Assembly: GCA_008360975.2 (NCBI GenBank)
Contig: CM039182.1
Coordinates: 59,222,491 to 59,286,490, forward strand
DNA: 64,000 nt
Direction: 5' to 3'
Source: Lichenostomus cassidix
Lineage: Eukaryota; Chordata; Aves; Passeriformes; Meliphagidae
The notes beneath the pieces were generated by a model. The model was not told where the DNA came from. It saw only the letters and a program-made list of their open reading frames with translations, and made no database searches. Position numbers and translations under genes: made by a program. Below, one piece after another: positions 39,371 to 52,436 of this stretch (positions are counted from its first letter, which is position 1; each line of letters opens with the position of its first letter).

Positions 39371-42300
39371 ACAAGTCAATTTTGCTCAATATTTTCTCTG
39401 TTGAAAGATGTCTATGTTTACTGCAGTAGGGTATCTAGAAGGTGCTGTTCTCATATATCAAGGAAAAGTAGAGATGTCTGTGGAAAATGTTTTATTTATT
39501 TGCTAAGAGAAGAAAAATCCACATCCAAAGACCAGCCACCCAGAACTACTTTAATAACTCAGTGGATGAGCATACACAATTTAGAAGGAAATCAGTAATA
39601 ATTTCACTTCTGAAAATCTGACCTTGCTCACTGAAGCATAGCTAAGTTGCATCAACCTCACCTAACCCAGTCATCCCTTTATATTAGACCATATCAGTGG
39701 AACTAACTAAATAGTTAAAGGCAAAGATACACTTATTAGTCTTTTTAATGAAGAAGATTATCTGCCCTTAGTGTAAAAAAGCAGCTTATTTTATACCAGC
39801 TGGTACATATCCATGAACTCAGATGCTGTACTTAGAAAATGCCCAAACTAGACTAAAAGTTGGCTGCTGGATATAGTAGTTCATAATGCTTCTTTTACAT
39901 TAAAAAAGGGAAAAGGATCTGCTAATTATTTTCAAGACCTTGCAGAGGAAAAGCAATGCCTTCATTGTGCCCTTAGACTTGAACAAATCATCCATTCCTT
40001 TTATTGTTTTGCTGAAGTTTTACATTTTACTGTTATCTCTCATGCTTCTTCTGTTTTAGAACAGCCAGAATTTCCAAGTATTTAAGTTGGCAATGTGAGT
40101 GTGAGAGTGGGAATGGGTGTCACGGAGAAGTGGTCTCCAAAGCTCAGCTATTTCTCTATTTTGAAAAGCCATATATTTTGTGATTTCCTCCCCTTTGCCA
40201 TAATAGCCCTCCTCACTCCACACAAACATCTCTAACTTATGTCCCCTCTTTCTCCAATAATATACAAGTTTAAAAATCAGTCTTGATTTAGTAGTTAGCA
40301 GATGAACAGTACTGATATTAAACTGAAGAGGTTTAAGATGAAGAATAGTGCTAGTATCATCAACAGGCTAGAAAACTTGGACATGCAATGACATAGAATT
40401 CTGATATGAAAAGTTTAAATAACAACTAACTAATTTTATGATTTCATTCCATTCAAGTTTGTTCCTGCTTTTCCTTACAGATATTCTTCATTTGTTTTTA
40501 GTTTTTTAGCCTGAGAGGTATCCTTGTATGTACCACCTGGTGGGATAATATAAATGGCCACTGGGATTTTTCTTGACACTTTTATCTGAGAAAGGCAACC
40601 AAACCCATGTGATCTAGAATCATAATCAAACTACTCTTTAGCCAAAGACAAGTCCAACCAACACTCATGCAACATTGTGGCATGCCCACTTGATGCAAGT
40701 GCACCTCATTTGCAGAGAGTTCAAAGCTGATCTAGCTTTGAAAGAGAGGCACTGACTCAATGAACCTCTTCCCGGAAATAATAAATTATGATCCTGGACA
40801 TCAGCTAAGAACTACATAGTGATACTTGAGGTTTGAATTTTTCATTCATTCTCTTCAGATAACTATTCACACTACTCTGTGAGAGACAAAATAGATTTAC
40901 TAGAGGGAAAGTATTTGTAAGGAGCACAAAAGTAATTTCCTTAATGAATCAGTCCAGTGATGCAGTCAAGCTAGTTTGTCGCATCAAAAAACCCAGAAAG
41001 ATGGGAAATCTTCTTTCTCTGTAGCTAGCTGGTTTTCCCTGCTTTAACACAACTGGTTTTCTAGTAACATGAACTTCACTTATAATGGAAACAGAAGGTT
41101 TAAGTGCAATGAACAGAGAAGACAACTTACTCATCTTTTTTACTTTATATACTTTTATTTTACAATCTTACGGTATATTAGCAGTGGATCAGGTTATTTT
41201 ACCACTCCTTTAATACATTTGTTCTGTCTTTTGAAGTTATCTACTAAAATTACTCAAGCTCTCTCTGTCACAATTCATTTGATAGTTTAAAGGTGTAAGA
41301 GTCACAATTATAGAACAAAACTGCAAAAAAAACTAGAAAGTCAACCCCTTAAAATAAAGGAGAAAAGAAAGTCAGTATAACCATTATATAGATCACTCTC
41401 TACAGAAACTTATTTGTTACCTGTTTGGGAAAAATTTGTTCATTATGGAAAGTCACAGTTTTCTTATAAACAACTGCTAAGGCTTGAACTGCTCATGGAT
41501 GTCATCTGTGTAACCACCCCATCATCATTAAAAGTTCTTGACATGTAGCTCTCATCCTACAAATATTTGGAAACATTATTTAATAGCTTTTTGTTTTGTC
41601 AAAACTTCCTGCTAGGAAAACAACAGGTTTTTTTATAAAGGGAAGATGGGGAGGGATGGCAAATCTACCATGAAGGCAAAACACTGCAAAACTGATTTTT
41701 TGGGGTTTTGGTGTTTTGTTTTGTTTTACCACTGTGTAGCTAGTTTAAATAGAAGCTTGTAACATGAATCCAACTCTACACGGTACATACACTTTCTCAT
41801 CCTACAAAAAATATTTCCATCCTTTTGGTATTTATGTCCTACTGTAACCAGTTCTACAGCAGTCATAGCATGCTATGATCAAACTGGTTTTTGCTAATTT
41901 TTGTCCAACAGCAAAACATTATACAATACCAAATTAATGAGTGGTCTGTTATGAAAATCAATGGAATATAACATGTAAAAGAGTAGCTGGTGGTGGCAAA
42001 AGGAATGACAGTTAAAATTAAAAATATCAACAATTTATATGAATGTTTCCTATTCGTATGAAATATTCATTTCATATTCCTTCACTCCCCTAGATCAAGA
42101 CCTTTGCTAGGGTAATTATAAGTGTTAAAAGCTAAATCATGTCACCAGTTTCATTTTTTTTTTAATTAGGCGTGTTAAATTAGAAACTTGCATGCAAAAG
42201 GCATTCTAATGGACACCCTTAAATAGATCAGCAATGCTCAGCTGCAATGTCATACATGTCATACATGAAGGGAAAAGAGAAGAGCAAGGAAGAGATGATG

Positions 42301-42926
42301 AAAGCAGGTTGTCTGGGAGATGGCTTACCTCAAAACAGCCTGGAAAGAAGCACATGTCAAGGCCTGGGACCAGGGTGGAGGGGTGATGTCAGTCGTCATA
42401 GCCCTAGGCTTTGTTGATATGTATTCATTTTGAAATTTAGCAGTTGTTGCTGTACAGGTTCATGAAACGCACAGTAAACCAAGTTCGTACTTGACTCTTA
42501 TGCTTCAGTTTGCTCAGCTCTGAGTCTCAATAGCATTTTAAACAAGCCTCAGACTTGCTGCTGGATGAACAGGAGTTATCTGGAAGCATATTACATTTGA
42601 CTGGCCCCAGGAAACCTACCACAAGAGGTGAGGTAAGCTTGGGAGTACTTGCTAAAGGAACCTTCTTGTGATTTACATTAAAACCATTGAATGTTTTAAT
42701 AAAATAATCAAGTAAACAACAGCTTGATGGACTAAAGAAGTTCAAGGCTCCCTCTGCCTTTATCTCTCTCTTCATTTTTGCAGGATAATATTTGTGAATG
42801 GAATTTACTCTGAACAACATTGCATAACACCTGTTTTTTACCTAAACATTTCTCCAGTTGAGTCCATTTGTCTTTTTGCTCTCTTCATCCTGAAAGCTGT
42901 GCTATCAAGATTTTAAGATGGAAGAA
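39371..42926. other. Non-coding DNA, no gene recognised
   Basis: Unique AT-rich DNA with a 9-bp tandem duplication (TCATACATG twice) near 42250-42267. Open frames are under 100 codons and show no domain. Confidence 0.5.
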
Positions 42927-43147
42927 TGTCATGGGTTTGAGACAGGACCTTGCCAGGAGGACACACGAAAAAAGGGCAAACAGGCTTCAAGCAAGTTGCA
43001 AAAGGTGATTTAATTACCCAACAGAATCGGAGGATAAATGCAAGGCAAAAATAAACTTTTTCATACATTATTTTGTTCACTCCCCCCTCCCTCTTACGAA
43101 CCTATAGTATTCACCCCCTTTCCTCCTTTACAGTCAACAAGCTGGGT

Positions 43148-43161
43148 GGGGGGGGGGGGGG
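43148..43161 (+). repeat. Poly-G tract (14 G) inside the LTR
   Basis: Uninterrupted G run. Its length is likely to be unreliable in sequencing and may form G-quadruplex-like structure together with nearby GGG words. Confidence 0.9.
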
Positions 43162-43258
43162 CAGGGTGTGGGGTCTCTTTTCAGTCCACAGAGCAGATTC
43201 TCAAATTTATTCATCACTACAATTCTTCTACTACAAATACTCTTTATCTCTACTTGTT

Positions 43259-43280
43259 TCTCTCTCTCTCTCTCTCTCTC
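43259..43280 (+). repeat. (TC)n microsatellite inside the LTR
   Basis: Eleven TC units without interruption, within the minus-strand LTR, probably expanded after insertion. Confidence 0.9.
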
Positions 43281-44238
43281 CAGACAGTTTTCTGCTCTCA
43301 CCCCCACCCTCTTAAGAAGCAGTCTCTGCACTCACCCCCTCCCCTTCCCTCTTTCCAAACCAGCAACACAGACAGGGGCAGGTTGAGGGGTCCTCTGGTC
43401 AGTCCAATCAGGAAAAGAGGTTCTCTACTTAGCCAGGGGTCCTTCCCACGAGAGACAGTCCTCTGGGAACTTCTTTGGCGTGGGTCCAATCTCACAAGCA
43501 ACATCCCGCCCAATTCTGCTGCAACATGAGTCTTTTTGTCCATAGGGTGCTGTGCAGACTCTCCTGAGCCGAGGCCAGGCTGCTTCCATGCCAGGAGCAA
43601 GGCCTTTCTCTCCTTTGCAAGGCCTTTGCAGTTTTAACTCTTAGATGAGACTCCCACTGGTTCACAGTCTTTTCCAGGCATCCACCTGCTCCTCTGGAGT
43701 GAGCTGTGGGTGGATTTCTGCATCCTTATGGACTCCTTGGGCTGCAGGAGGAATTTCTGGCTCCCCCATAGCTTCCACCACGGCTAGCAGAAAGTTTCAG
43801 CTCCAGTGCCAGAAGCACTGGAGCACCTCTTTCTCCCCCCTTCTTCACTGACCTTGGCAATCTCCATGCTGTTCTCCCTCACATATTTTCACCTCCACCT
43901 CCTCCTCCTCCAACTACAAAGTGAAAGAAATGCGTGCCTGCTTTGTTTTGAATTTTTCTTAAATATGTTTTCACAGAGGCGTAACCAGCACCTCCAATTG
44001 GCCCAAACTTGGCCGGCAGCATGTCCATCACCTTCAGAGCCATCAGAGATTGGCTCTGCTGGACTTGATGTAAAAACTTCCAGAACTTTCACTCAGGACA
44101 CACAGGAGCCATCTTTGTGCCACACCCCACCCCTCAGACACCTCCCCAGGCCTACTACAACAGCTTCTGAGGGGTCCAAATTTCTCCTAGATGTTAAAAA
44201 CACTTCACTGATGTTTTGGGCCAATCAAAACCACCACA

Positions 44239-45611
44239 AAGATCCAATGAGAATAAAATCCAGGCTTCATTACATTTCTCAATGATAAATGTTTTTCCTA
44301 CAAGGATTTTCATCAGAGCTCGCAAAAGTCAGACGATCTCAATGGTATATTGTAAGATCAACAAAAGAAGAAGTAAATGCACAAGAGTATAGACAAGAGT
44401 ACAGTGCAAAGTCATTATATGCACAGACAGAAATCCAAAGGCATGTCAGAACCACTGAATTTTATGCATAATTTAACAGTCTGGAGTCCTACACAGTTTG
44501 AACTTTATTAAAATTGGTTTTAAGGGGAGGGGAGTTGAATACCAACTTTGCTAAACAGTCTTGATGGAGAAAGCAAACCTTACTTGCAAATGCATTAAGT
44601 TTGGAGTATGTTTCCTACCAATAAAAATAGTGGTAACATAAATTAAGGAAGCTGAAACATTTCTCTTTGACATTTTAAGCAAAGCGTTTTGTGTCAGAAA
44701 TATGACTTGTTTGCAAAAGCCTTGATTTTTAACTTTAAAAGAGTAATTCATTTTAACAGGACCTGTAAAAATATAATAAAGCAAAAAGTCACCAAAAACT
44801 GAGAGAAAAACATTTTGTTTTAATTCAGGTAGAATTTAACTTCATGAAAACTTTTATTTTTCATTTTACTCAAAACCCTCCAGAAACTCTCAGTTTTTCT
44901 GACCTTAACCCCAATATTTTCTTGATCTTTTTTGCTATACTATTTACCAAGTTTTATATGTAAAGATTTTGATTTATGCATTTTAACAGTGTACTATATT
45001 GTACATGTAAAAGTTTATAAGAAGAGACATAGTTCCTCCTATTGTTAGACTGATGGACAAGCTGACATACAGGGTATTTCTCAGACCATGTTTTAGGCAG
45101 CAGCTGGATCAGAAACCTCACCTATTTTTCCTCACTATGTACATAATCTGATTCAGTAACAGGGATTTTACTGCATAACAAATTTCTTTACTTACATATT
45201 TTCTTTTTTTTTTTTTCTGCTTTTATAGCACAATTGTAGGACTACAAAAACTATTTGCAGGCTGAAGCTGATTTAGGTAAATAGTTTTTGCCCCTTACAT
45301 TTATTTTCTTTGCATTTGTATACAGCAGTTGTAGATGTCAGACACTGATACATTTTACAAAAAATATTATGAAGCTTTGTTCTATTTCCACCTTCAGAAA
45401 GAATGGGGGGGGGGTTTATTTTTTAATTTAATCAGAAGAAAGTAATAATGTTACCAACAGTAAAACGGTTTTATTTCAAGGTCAACTGTTTGCTTCTGCA
45501 TGACCTTAAAAGTAGTGGTCAATCATTTGCACTGCCATTGACATGAGCTTAGAATTTGGAGCATGGGTGGTAATGATTCAGCCAGAAAAACTCTTGTCTT
45601 CCATTAAATGG
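44239..45611. other. Non-coding DNA, no gene recognised
   Basis: AT-rich unique sequence with a G9 run at 45406-45414. No supported open frame or repeat family. Confidence 0.5.
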
Positions 45612-45735
45612 AGCAATAGTACAGGACACTGCATAACAAACTGGGAGCTTCAGGGCTTTTTTCTCTCTCCTCTGCTGCTGCCATCCCTCCTTCTGGTCAT
45701 ATCTTTGTTTGTACCCAGCACTCCCAAGATAGGCA
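45612..45735. repeat. Diverged repeat pair, copy A
   Basis: About 120 bases related to 46438-46561. Shared words include AGTACAGGA, ATAACAAACTGGG and CTGGTCATATCTTTGTT followed by ACCCAG. On the minus strand both copies share an open frame with a GYxQRYDQxEGxQQ motif and a PVCYxVSCT motif. Most nucleotide changes between the copies alter the amino acid, so this is more likely a non-coding repeat than a protein under selection. I do not recognise the family. Confidence 0.7.
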
Positions 45736-46437
45736 GGTGGAGCCATTGGGGAAAAATCTTCCACAATTCACAGGAAAACATGAGAAGTTGTGCTGTCATG
45801 TTAAATAGCACACATTCTTAAAAAAAGAAAAGGCAAGATGAAGACTAATTTATCTGTGTTACTGAGATGTAACTTAATAAGACACATGCAAAATGTTTTT
45901 TTTAAACAAGATACATCAAATTCCAAAACTCTGAGAACATATGTTTGCCATTTCATATGCTAGTATGGCATTCTTGAGGACAACCAATGTATCATTTAAA
46001 ACCATTTTTTTTCTAAGTGTATTTTGTAGGTATTTCTGTGCTGTACATATATTCCTGTGCATAAGCTGTCTCTTCTACTTGGACAAAAAAATCATACTGC
46101 CAAAACCAGTGAGCAACAGTCATAAAGAAAAAACAAAGGGGAAAAAAGAGGTATAGGATTGCTTTTGCCTTGAAACTTATTGCAAGCATAAAAAGAAGAG
46201 TAATCACACTTAGAGATTCAAACTTTCTTCTGCGTGGCTGAGTATATGGGGTGCTTGCAGTCAGAAAACAGAAATCAGAAAAAAAAAATCTTTGTGTATT
46301 AGTTGGTTTTTCATAGGCAGAGGGAATAATCTGCAATTGTTCTGCAGCAGTGACAGTCTGTGGGGCCTTGGGGTCCTGCACAGCACTGCCAGGGAGGAAG
46401 GCAAAGCCTGCTGCAATGTCATGTCTTTGTTGTCTCA

Positions 46438-46561
46438 GAGTAGTACAGGAAACTAAATAACAAACTGGGGACTTAACGACATTTTTCTCTACCCGCTCTT
46501 GCTGCCGTCCCTCCTCCTGGTCATATCTTTGTTCATACCCAGATAACTCCAAAAGCAAGGG
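46438..46561. repeat. Diverged repeat pair, copy B
   Basis: Partner of 45612-45735, in the same orientation, 0.83 kb downstream. It lies in the longest open frame of the window (minus, 46013-46594, 193 codons), which shows no known domain. Outside the shared segment the two copies do not align by eye, so the pair is either two fragments of one dispersed element or an old local duplication. Confidence 0.7.
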
Positions 46562-49500
46562 AAAAGAAAAAAGCCCCAAACCCCACTTATCCAATCTCTG
46601 CTTGCATTCAACATTTTATAAAACTCTGCTATCCACATGGCTCACTATCTGATTGAGCTTGTGTTTCAGATGGTGCCTCCTATAGTTTCAGATATCTTAC
46701 TCCAAAAAGGGCTTAATTGCTTCTTCTGTTTATTTGAACAAAAAGTAGCATCCCATCTGCATACCAGATGCAACAGGACTGAACCCAACTTTTCAACAAT
46801 ATTTTAAATGAAGTGCTTGTTTGCTGGTAGCTGACAGTCTGTAGCAGCAGACTCAGATTCTGAGAAGATAAATGAAATAACTCAATTGCCCCCTGCAAAT
46901 TACCCTCTGCAAAAGGGCACACAAAAAGGCCCAATCCATCCTTAAACTGCATGCAAATTCAAGGTCTAATTAAGTGCATCAGTTTCCTGGTGTGGGTGTT
47001 TCCTTTGTGTTCTTAGCTTGATTTTAAGCTAAACATTTCTAGTCAACTCCACTGGTTTGCTTTTGCAGTAAATAATTTTGGAATAGATATTCTTATGAAA
47101 GTTACATGTCTTTTCCTATATATTTGTGTGTATAGGTTGCATCATTTCATAGACTGGCCCGTATTTTGGGAATGAATCTGAGCAGAAAAAAACATCTCTC
47201 TCCTGCAGCTTGATCATCAAGAAGTATGCATTTTCTGTGTCAATTTATAATCATAATCAAAATCAAGTACGTTAGAGAAATGTACCTAGACACCCTGACA
47301 AACAAGGCTTTTCCCTGTGAAAAATTCAAATCTAAAAGCAGGACTCTATTGGAGCAACTGACTCTTATCTAGCAGCCAAAATCCAGAACTTTACAGAAAA
47401 AAAAATTATTACATTAATCCCCAGGAGGTTACAGTGCCATTTTGAATTATAGACAGTCATTTTCTAAAGAAAATTTCATCTTAACCCTTTCTGTTAGGAG
47501 TTTCATAGCTCTTACAGCTCAAACTACAAGAAGGTTACTTGCTCTAAAACTGAACTTACAGTATATACTCAGAAATTGGAGGGGGGAGATGTTTTCCATG
47601 AATGTAGTCACACTGATGGCTATAAATAAGAGCATCAGCAGCTGACTTGTTCTTTCAAAACAAGGAAAAAAGTCCACCCTAACTGTTCCAATATATAGAC
47701 TTGTATATCATTTAGAATACTATTTCAGGATTCAATTACAACAAACAACACTAGTAAATGCTTTGTTAAGCAATTTTTGTTTTAACAGGCCAACCAGACC
47801 AGCTTCTTCTAAGAGGCATGAAAGTCAAGGTTTTTAGCAGTCCAGGCTACTAAAGGGAAACCCACTTTGAAAAGTTTTTATGCTTTGTCAACAAAAATTA
47901 ATTCAAAAGAAAAGGAAATATAAATAAAACATCTTCTCAAATGCTCATGACAACTACAGTAAGCCAGAATCACATTAGTCCTGCCTCACAGATAAAATCT
48001 ACCCAGTCCTACATGGGTGCTGCTAGGTAGACTCTGCAGGGTGTGTATAGACCTCCTAAGTGCAAGTCCTGCTACTCAGGTGACAGGAATGCTGCCAATC
48101 AAATTCACCTCTCTAACAAAAAAGTGGAGAAGAGACCATTTTTTGAGGAAGAATTCTGCCCCAATCAGGAACACTTTGCAAGCACCTCTACTTTCCATAA
48201 AATTCTGCCTTTTTTATATTGCTAACATTTCCATTTACAAACCCCTTGCAAATAAGGAATTCCTCAAACTAGGAATGTCTGGAGTTCTTTAGACAGAAGC
48301 TGTAGTGAGAACAGGGTCTATTTTACCCCATGACTTTTGATTTAAATCGATTTCCTAAAAATGGTGTTTAACTCCTGTAATGCTGGATCAATTAGCCTTA
48401 AGGATTGATGGGATTCCACAGCTTAGCATGAAATTCTGCTGCTGGAGATGCTGCACACTTCCTGACAGAGCTCCTTCACCATGAAAATATCAGAAAAAAT
48501 TATTTTGATATCGGAAAATATTATTTTAATTTTGGTGGGAAACAAAGAAAAGAAGGTGCTATTAAAAATAAACTTTCTTACAGAAAGCAGGAGAGAGGAA
48601 AGAGTCAGAGGAAGATGTACACAACTCACTTGGGCAGAAGATGCTCACAAGTCCCCATCTCCTGACTCCCTTATGATCACAGGAAAGAGATCTATTCTTA
48701 AATTGGTCTCCCAAGGATCCACAGCCTCACCCAAGGTACAGTCACTTTAGCTCATATTATATGCCTGCAGTTCAAGGCTACAAATAGCCACAGAACTGTC
48801 CCTGGAGTTCCAGCCCAGAATGACACCCTGCTTTCCCAAACACTGAATACCATAACCATTGTGGGTTTTGCTATTCTAACAGCACAAAAGAAAGGTAGGA
48901 ATAGGAATAAGGATAGGTAGGAATTTCTCATCCTAGCAAGAAGTCAGCTTCCTGCCTATATTTTACTTACTTTCCAGATTCAGGGTTGATGATTTCAAGT
49001 AACAGAGACACACAGGAAAATTCTGTTTGAAATAGTAAGGACTCTCTGAAACTTGGTTTTGGGCCAGTATCTTTATCGCTTCTACAAAATATGACATCTA
49101 ATTGCAAGAATATGGACTTGCTTATTGCCACAGCACATGTCAGAGCTTTTGTTTCAATTTTATTGCAGCAAATTCCCTCCACTCTCACCCTCAAGGACAC
49201 TAAAAAGCAGAAAGTTAGGATATTCAGTCTAGCAGTGACTCTAACTGACTGAAGTCAGACACATTCTCTTAAAGTGCTCATAGTGATGGGAAAAGGTTAT
49301 GTGAGAAGGACCTAATCACTGTTTCTGGACACGATGCTCTTTCTCCTCTTCCCCCTCCAATTAAGACTTTTCCAAACAGCAGGTGCCCAGGCCCCTTTCT
49401 GGTTTTAAAATGTGAATGTTGCCAAGGCCACAAAGATGCAAAATATTTGGAAAAGGAGGCAAATAGAGATTAGACTTACACCTGTATGTAAATTAAGGAA

Positions 49501-52163
49501 CAGGCTTGTAACATGAAGCAACATCTGCTGGGTGAACTATTTATTTTTGCTGTGTAACAATATTAGCTCTGTCTGTACAGGCACAGAACCACTCTCATCA
49601 CTGTGATAAGATTGCACTGTGGTTGTACCCAAGCTAGAAAAATAATTGTTTAATTTAATTAAAGAGAACACATGATGTCAGGGTATATGGTGAACTCACT
49701 CATCACTCAGACGCTGGACAAAAGTGCTCCAAACTGTTATAAAACTTGTTGCAAACCAGTCATTAATTCTCGTGTCAGGACCTTGGGAGATATTCTCTGA
49801 ACACCTGATCCTGAAGCAGCAGCATACATATGGTGGCACTTCAGTTCCTGTCCTGAGCCTTCCTTGGAAGGCCTTTAAAAATTATTTGTAAAATACAGAA
49901 TACCTCATTATTATCTCCTTTAGAAAAACACAAAAAAACCCAACTTTAAATCTACATGCAGCAGTACAGGTAACTGCTTTATTTGGCTGCAGTGTTCAGC
50001 AGGGCTCTTCAAGTTGCATTAACTATTTTGAGTAGTCACATTTTGCTATCTGATTGCATGTTCTGAATACGTAATGACTGCAAAGTAATTTTTCACTGCA
50101 ATACTAGATTCATCAAGAACTCAATCACCTGCTAGATGGGATGTCTTACGCACATAGAGAAGACAATGTAGATTTCCAATTTCGTTTAAGAAGTGTTAAC
50201 ATAGAAAATACAAAAAAATAGTGACCCCTATGCTCCCAGTAGTTAGTGAAAAAATACTAGGGACATTGCAGACATCCCATTTCCATATGACTTTATCTCC
50301 TTGTAAATCTCATTTTGCAGTGCCAGGACAGAAGGAGCTTGTAGCTTGCTTTTGTACAACAGCTCCCATACTTTCTTGTTAAGATTCCATCATTTTGAAT
50401 ACAATTATAGAAGAAGAGAAACAGACCTAGCAGCTCCACTAATTCTTCTCCTCCCTCTCCGAGCTCAGAAGTAATTTGCCTTTTATTTGCCTTTTCCCCC
50501 TTGATGTTGGCCTCAAAGACAACACCCATGGGGAGTTTTGAAGGAAAACCTTCACAGGGGAGGGGGAAAGTGGTGTTTTTTTTCCTTTAACTGATACAAG
50601 TGCCCCAAACATGGCATCCAAATTAGAATAAAATTATGTCATGGTAAATGATAGCTAGATACAGCCTGTTATTGTTAATAATAAAAATTAGTAAACTTTT
50701 CTGGAGATAGAAGGTAAATGGATAGGGAATCAGGAAAAGCAAAGACTTCACCTAGTAGCTTGAACATATTTACAAAATCTAACAAGATTTAGCTAAATAA
50801 TTGCAAAATATATTGTACTTACACAGTCGCAATAAAAAGACAACAACCAGATATGATTTTTAAAGTAAAAAATATTACACAATAATAAAATATCAGTATT
50901 TGAATTGTGAGCCATTGATGGATACAATAATATTTTAAAAAAAACAAGGCTCATTTCTTAACCATCAAGTAAGCTCTGAAGAAAGCTCCAGTCTACAGTC
51001 TCATATTTGGGTTACTAACAGGACTTTCTAAAATGTATGTATTTGCCAAAGATTAAATAAACCTCTCTGGGTATAAATATATTAAAAATTCAGGTTATGT
51101 TATTACACCTTTTTTTACAGGCCAAAATAATTACATTAATTTACAGAAGAACTTTAAAATCCAACTGAATAAACATATGTGCAATGCACCATTAAAGCAC
51201 ACCCCATCACATAATAGCATAATGCAGTTTTTGAAATGGATCTGTAGAAAGGATTCATTAAGATAAAGTCCCAGAATTCCACCTGAGGCCAATAAAAATT
51301 CTGTGCAAACCTCTTCAAATTAAATTTTCTTCTTGAACATATCCTGTCTAATTATGTTTAGTATTATCCTCCTTTAGGAATTCTGATTCATCAGTGCTAT
51401 TAAGGGAGGGAAAAGGAAAACCAGATGCTGTGGACCGGATACCCAGCTGGTAAGAAATCACTATAGTTTCACAGAAGCCAAAAGAGCTACAGTGATTTAT
51501 ATCAGCTATGGGCTTGGTATATACATAGGAACACACATATGGACAGATGTACAGAGAATTATATTTATATCTGAAGTTATACCAGCAGAAAGTAAGTCTG
51601 TGGAGGTGCACCACCAGAGAATTTGACCCAGAAGCTCTAATAAGCTGAAGTTTATAAAAGAGACACAGCTGTGCTGAGATTTCTTGTCTTTCACTCTCTA
51701 GAACTGAAAATAAATGCAAGAAACAGAAGTGCTCTAATTAGATATTTGGCTTTAAAAATCAGGAAGATAGCCAGCTAATGTCTAAGCACTTTTTTGTTCT
51801 GGGGAGTTAGACTAACAAAGATATCATAATTACAATCACACTACATACAGATGAAGTGCATAGAATATACTGGTAAACCAAGTTGAGGGATTGAATTAGA
51901 TTCCAGATAAGTTTTTTCAGTTTTAGTCTTTAATGAATACCATTTTTGTTGTTCTTGTAGTCCATACAGTAAGCATGAATTTAGAGTGAGATTTCCAAGT
52001 GCATCAAACCAAGCTGCAACCTGAAAAAACAAAATTTCTGCATAGTGCCTGTGTTCTTCTATTCCACTGATACTTCTAGGTTGTTATCACCCATCCTCAG
52101 CCCCAGAGCTACCGGGACACTTTGTGCCTGCCTCAGTATCCGTGAGTCACATGAGTCATCCTG
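46562..52163. other. Non-coding DNA with scattered regulatory-like words
   Basis: Near 46930-47010 there is an octamer ATGCAAAT (46951-46958) close to TCTAATTAAGTG, a homeodomain-like word. At 48487-48527 a 21-bp unit is repeated twice. The piece 49340-49680 is a repeat-free stretch with TAATTTAATTAA and a TGTGATAAGATTG GATA-like word. No gene is recognised. Confidence 0.5.
48487..48527 (+). repeat. Imperfect 21-bp tandem duplication
   Basis: ATATCAGAAAAAATTATTTT (48487-48506) and ATATCGGAAAATATTATTTT (48508-48527) agree in 18 of 20 positions. Confidence 0.85.
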
Positions 52164-52169
52164 CAAGCT
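52164..52169. repeat. Left target-site duplication of short LTR
   Basis: CAAGCT, repeated exactly at 52431-52436 on the other side of the LTR. Confidence 0.9.
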
Positions 52170-52430
52170 TGTCGCTGTTGAGCAGCTAGCAGAGTAATGA
52201 ATGCATCGGTTCTCAGTGGCAAGAAGGAATGACCTTTATTGTTTTGATTTCATCACATTTATAGAGTTCTCAAAAGTCACCCAGATTGGTCAGTCAGAAG
52301 CCTTCCCCCAGGCCTGATTGGCCAGGCCTGCACTGCCCAAGTTCTGGGACACTGTTCCAAAACATCCAAACTTTATCTTTATTTACAAAACACAAGAAAA
52401 CCTCTCATGGGAAAAACTGTGCTAGCCACA
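52170..52430 (-). mobile_element. Short solo LTR, copy 1 (ERVK-like)
   Basis: A 261-bp solo LTR on the minus strand that starts TGTGGCTAGCACAG (52430 downward) and ends CAACAGCGACA (52170). It carries a TATAAA box (complement of 52258-52263) and an AATAAA signal (complement of 52235-52240), in that order. A perfect six-base duplication CAAGCT flanks it. It aligns along its whole length with 60499-60760. Shared words include AAAGATAAAGTTTGGATGTTTT, CAGGCCTGGCCAAT and TGACTGACCAATCTGGGTGAC. No internal viral genes remain next to it. The six-base duplication favours an ERVK-type integrase; the family name is not known to me. Confidence 0.9.
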
Positions 52431-52436
52431 CAAGCT
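52431..52436. repeat. Right target-site duplication of short LTR
   Basis: CAAGCT directly after the LTR's terminal base, identical to 52164-52169. Confidence 0.9.

Larger units (their letters stand above)
42927..44238 (-). mobile_element. Long ERVL-like LTR (minus strand)
   Basis: About 1.3 kb that reads on the minus strand as an LTR. It begins TGTGGTGGTTTTGATTGGCC (44238 downward) and ends CTCAAACCCATGACA (42927), giving TG...CA ends. A promoter-like CATATTTAAG lies at about 43958-43967 and an AATAAA signal near 43206-43211. The GGAGCAGGTGGATGCC and AGACTGTCTCTCGTGGGAAGG subrepeat words are shared in kind with the LTR at 13103-13711. The flanks AAGAA (42922-42926) and AAGAT (44239-44243) match in four of five bases, a plausible decayed ERVL duplication. 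It contains a (TC)n run and a G14 run. The 163- and 159-codon frames here are by-products of the LTR. Exact family unverified; a composite of two elements is possible. Confidence 0.7.

Noticed and set aside
43038..43529. 163-codon open frame (plus)
   Set aside because: Lies antisense inside the LTR at 42927-44238 and is built from its C-rich and TC repeats.
43806..44285. 159-codon open frame (plus)
   Set aside because: Runs through the same LTR and over its edge, with no protein features.
46013..46594. Longest open frame (193 codons, minus)
   Set aside because: No recognisable domain, low-complexity parts, and a segment shared with a repeat partner at 45.6 kb. No splice or promoter support, so not called as a gene.
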